NCBI GenBank assembly: GCA_030726195.1
Contig: JANREF010000040.1
Coordinates: 1 to 10,484 of the forward strand
Source: Burkholderiaceae bacterium
GTDB lineage: Bacteria > Pseudomonadota > Gammaproteobacteria > Burkholderiales > Burkholderiaceae_C
Length of the DNA stretch: 10,484 nt
Reading direction: 5' to 3'
The number at the start of each line of letters is the position of its first letter. Position 1 is the stretch's first letter. Of this stretch, positions 8,821-10,484 are shown piece after piece. The notes beneath the pieces are model-generated. The model worked only from the letters and a program-made list of their open reading frames with translations, ran no database searches and was not told where the DNA came from. The translations under genes were made by a program, and so were the position numbers.

Positions 8821-8849
8821 TTCACGATTAGGTTAAATCTAGGTATATA
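8821..8849 (+). promoter_or_regulatory. candidate distal promoter for pbpG-like gene
   Basis: TTCACG (8821-8826, four of six -35 bases) is 17 bp from TATATA (8844-8849, four of six -10 bases). The -35 box overlaps the right arm of the GTGAAAC/GTTTCAC repeat, so a protein bound there could block it. Confidence 0.35.
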
Positions 8850-8869
8850 CGTTAAATGCTTGAAATTGC

Positions 8870-8898
8870 TGGACTTTTTTAAAAAAGTCCATTACACT
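8870..8898 (+). promoter_or_regulatory. candidate proximal promoter for pbpG-like gene
   Basis: TGGACT (8870-8875) and TACACT (8893-8898) each match four of six sigma-70 bases with the ideal 17-bp spacing. Transcription would begin near 8905, about 33 nt before the start codon. The -35 box and spacer coincide with the 20-bp palindrome at 8871-8890. Confidence 0.45.
8871..8890. repeat. perfect 20-bp palindrome
   Basis: GGACTTTTTT is followed directly by its reverse complement AAAAAAGTCC. With no spacer it favours a DNA role (dimeric protein site or flexible T6A6 tract), although the transcript could also form a hairpin. Confidence 0.9.
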
Positions 8899-8937
8899 GT
8901 GACCAATTGATAAAAATGATCGCGGGGATATGCCATT

Positions 8938-9981
8938 TTGAAATTACGTCTGACACTGTTGAGCACAGCCTTTTTAGGCTTGGCCTTGGCGTTTGGCGCA
9001 AGCATGCCTACGACCGCGCACGCTAAGCAGCCGCAGGTGGTTGCCAAGAATCACGCCTCCAAGACGGTTAAGGTTTCGCGCACCAAAGCCATCAAGGCCA
9101 GCGCACGCAGCAGCACCTCCAGAAGCAACAAACGCAGAACAGTCGCGCGCAGTGTGATATCGGTAGGTACCAAAATGGGTTTGGCCAACACGCCTGATCC
9201 GTTGCGCCTCAAGTCCAACGCCGCATTGGTGATCGATCAAGACACGCACGAAGTGTTGTTCAGCAAGAACGACGAAGCGGTGTTGCCCATTGCGTCGCTC
9301 ACCAAGCTGATGACGGGCTTGATCATCAACGATGCCAATCTTGATTTGGATGAGCAATTGGTTATCACGTCGGCCGACGTGGACCGTATCAAACGCAGCT
9401 CATCGCGCCTGCGCTTGGGCACCAAACTCACACGTGGTCAGGCCTTGCATTTGGCCTTGATGTCCAGCGAGAACCGCGCGGCACATGCTTTGGCGCGGAC
9501 CTTCCCGGGCGGCGAGGCGGCTTTTGTGGCGAACATGAATGCCAAGGCCAGCTTGCTGGGCATGACCGATACCCAGTACGTAGAGCCGACCGGCTTGTCC
9601 AGCGAAAACCGATCCAGTGCCCGTGACTTGGCCATTTTGGTATCTGTCGCTCACGACCGTCCGCTGCTGCGCGAGTTGTCGACGGCTGAGTCCTATTCGG
9701 TGGTGTCGGGCCGTGGCCGCGTGCAGTACCACAACAGCAACGGTTTGGTGAAGTCCAACGACTGGGATATCGGTTTGCAGAAAACCGGTTACATCAGCGA
9801 AGCAGGTCGTTGCTTGGTGATGCAAACGTCGGTTGCCGGGCGCAATCTCATCATGGTGTTTTTGGACTCCAAGGGCAAGTACACCCGTTTGGCCGATGCG
9901 CGCCGCGTGCGCACATGGGTTGAAACTACACATCCCAACGGCGAGCATGCAGCCACTGTTGCAGACAGCAGTCGCTCATAA
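8938..9981 (+). CDS. pbpG: secreted D-alanyl-D-alanine endopeptidase/carboxypeptidase (PBP7/8 type)
   Basis: This serine peptidase of the S11 family (penicillin-binding, periplasmic) trims or cuts peptidoglycan cross-links. It has 347 residues. The signal peptide is 'MKLRLTLLSTAFLGLALAFG...', with probable cleavage after 'AHA' (27-29). A Lys/Arg/Ser/Thr-rich stretch (about 37-72) follows, of unknown role. The three catalytic motifs are Ser120-x-x-Lys123 (SLTK), Ser177-Glu178-Asn179 (SEN) and Lys282-Thr283-Gly284 (KTG). The protein lacks the long C-terminal membrane anchor of DacA-type enzymes, which favours PbpG. The start is TTG at 8938 with GGGGA at 8924-8928; no ATG in frame would keep the signal peptide, as the next Met is residue 23. 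An ATG at 8930 opens a 3-codon frame whose TGA overlaps the TTG. Flanked by promoter-like boxes and a strong terminator, it is a single-gene unit. Confidence 0.9.
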   Translation: MKLRLTLLSTAFLGLALAFGASMPTTAHAKQPQVVAKNHASKTVKVSRTKAIKASARSSTSRSNKRRTVARSVISVGTKMGLANTPDPLRLKSNAALVIDQDTHEVLFSKNDEAVLPIASLTKLMTGLIINDANLDLDEQLVITSADVDRIKRSSSRLRLGTKLTRGQALHLALMSSENRAAHALARTFPGGEAAFVANMNAKASLLGMTDTQYVEPTGLSSENRSSARDLAILVSVAHDRPLLRELSTAESYSVVSGRGRVQYHNSNGLVKSNDWDIGLQKTGYISEAGRCLVMQTSVAGRNLIMVFLDSKGKYTRLADARRVRTWVETTHPNGEHAATVADSSRS

Positions 9982-10002
9982 ACACGCGGGCACCGTACGC
10001 AC

Positions 10003-10033
10003 AAAAAAGCCACCTGATAGAGGTGGCTTTTTT
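10003..10033. terminator. bidirectional intrinsic terminator
   Basis: AAAAAAGCCACCT (10003-10015) pairs perfectly with AGGTGGCTTTTTT (10021-10033), 13 bp with a GATAG loop, 21 nt after the peptidase stop. With A6 on one side and T6 on the other it can also stop minus-strand transcripts from the IclR-type gene. Confidence 0.95.
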
Positions 10034-10232
10034 ATGCCTGTTGTGCGCCCATTGTGCGCCCTCTGTGAACTCATTGTGCGCTCATTGTGAGTGCATAGTG
10101 TGCCTACTCGCCGCATGCGCGAGTCGACATGCACGCATCAGTCTAGGCCAGCGCCTAAGTGATTGTTTGTCTCGCTTCTCTCGCGCACTTTGAGGAACGT
10201 GACCAGGCACCCGACGCTGCTTGCGCCGCCGC
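10034..10232. other. gap between convergent genes
   Basis: These 199 bp lie downstream of both flanking genes. The left part (10041-10106) is the 11-bp tandem repeat. Next comes ACTCGC/GCGAGT (10106-10111, 10119-10124) around GCATGC, a near-perfect palindrome with one extra C. TAGGC/GCCTA (10144-10148, 10153-10157) forms a small hairpin. No credible gene is seen in the rest. Confidence 0.6.
10041..10106. repeat. six 11-bp direct tandem repeats
   Basis: Units begin at 10041, 10052, 10063, 10074, 10085 and 10096 in strict 11-bp register: TTGTGCGCCCA, TTGTGCGCCCT, CTGTGAACTCA, TTGTGCGCTCA, TTGTGAGTGCA, TAGTGTGCCTA. TGTG or GTG is kept at positions 2-5 in nearly all, and decay grows to the right. 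Eleven base pairs is close to one helical turn, so equivalent bases face the same side. Confidence 0.8.
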
Positions 10233-10484
10233 TCAGTCGTCCTCGTGGTAGCCCAGTGCTTTGGAAATGGCCTGTGCCGTGGCCTGCAGTTTGGGCAGCC
10301 ATGCGTCGTCCAAACGGCTTGCTGGCGCTGAAATGGACAGGCCTGCAACCAAGCGGCCTTGGTCATCGCGAATGCCTGCGGCCATGCAGCGCACACCCAA
10401 CTCTAGCTCTTCGTTGTCGCGCGCAATACCTGTGCGCTGTGCTTCCAACAGTTCCCGCTCCAGCATGGGTAGCTGTGTGAGGCT
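10233..10484 (-). CDS. IclR-family transcriptional regulator, C-terminal part
   Basis: The last 83 residues of a protein that continues beyond the window edge; the frame has no stop up to 10484. The visible part is the end of the effector-binding domain of IclR regulators: 'ARDNEELELGVRCMAAGIRDDQGRLVAGLSIS' followed by a helix 'LPKLQATAQAISKALGYHEDD' is typical of the family's last strands and C-terminal helix. The N-terminal helix-turn-helix is out of view, so target and effector cannot be guessed. The gene is convergent with the peptidase gene. Confidence 0.82.
   Translation of the reverse strand, partial: SLTQLPMLERELLEAQRTGIARDNEELELGVRCMAAGIRDDQGRLVAGLSISAPASRLDDAWLPKLQATAQAISKALGYHEDD

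Larger units (their letters stand above)
8752..8937. other. AT-rich intergenic region with clustered inverted repeats
   Basis: No gene is seen. The region is clearly richer in A and T than its surroundings and holds a chain of perfect inverted repeats: TTCAAA/TTTGAA (8764-8769, 8789-8794), TACACAT/ATGTGTA (8772-8778, 8794-8800), GTGAAAC/GTTTCAC (8801-8807, 8819-8825), GTATATAC (8843-8850) and a 20-bp palindrome (8871-8890). The second and third abut exactly. Two promoter-like pairs are listed separately. It is most simply the control region of the secreted peptidase gene that follows, but it could encode a small structured RNA. Confidence 0.6.

Noticed and set aside
10041..10106. CRISPR array
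   Set aside because: The units are 11 bp in direct tandem without spacers, and no cas gene is present.

Overview
The window looks like a chromosomal housekeeping segment of a betaproteobacterium of the order Burkholderiales, most likely family Comamonadaceae. The protein sequences support this (the IlvB 'GEGS' cofactor motif, a P-II protein of GlnB type, and a PssA of the CDP-alcohol phosphatidyltransferase type). So does the gene order, in which pssA sits between ilvC and leuA. The assignment is from recall of these families, not from a search. No phage, insertion sequence, CRISPR or tRNA/rRNA signal was seen.

Layout. (1) 95-433: glnB-type P-II nitrogen sensor, plus strand. (2) 503-2084: three minus-strand genes, transcribed RDD-family membrane protein -> dgkA (diacylglycerol kinase) -> LOG-family Rossmann protein, convergent with glnB. 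(3) 2085-2416: a divergent intergenic region with a candidate ilvB promoter and a long 5' leader. (4) 2417-5923: ilvB, ilvH and ilvC, the first two enzymes of valine/isoleucine synthesis, closed by a strong hairpin terminator. (5) 6072-6890: pssA, phosphatidylserine synthase. (6) 6937-7069: a leucine-rich leader peptide and attenuator. (7) 7108-8649: leuA, first committed enzyme of leucine synthesis, followed by two terminators. (8) 8752-8937: an AT-rich intergenic region full of inverted repeats and promoter-like boxes. (9) 8938-9981: a secreted D-Ala-D-Ala endopeptidase/carboxypeptidase (pbpG type) with a TTG start. (10) 10034-10232: a gap between convergent genes holding six 11-bp tandem repeats. 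(11) 10233-10484: the C-terminal end of an IclR-type regulator on the minus strand, running off the window.

How it works together. IlvBH, IlvC and LeuA form the branched-chain amino acid route: pyruvate to acetolactate to dihydroxyisovalerate, with LeuA drawing the valine precursor 2-oxoisovalerate toward leucine. PssA and DgkA belong to phospholipid synthesis and recycling. The most striking content is non-coding. leuA has a textbook leader peptide (five Leu codons within seven, three of them CTA) with mutually exclusive stems. The 160-nt gap between ilvB and ilvH folds into stable hairpins with a competing pairing. ilvB itself has a leader of about 150 nt if the proposed promoter is right. 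RNA-level control therefore seems to act at two or three points of the same pathway in one window.
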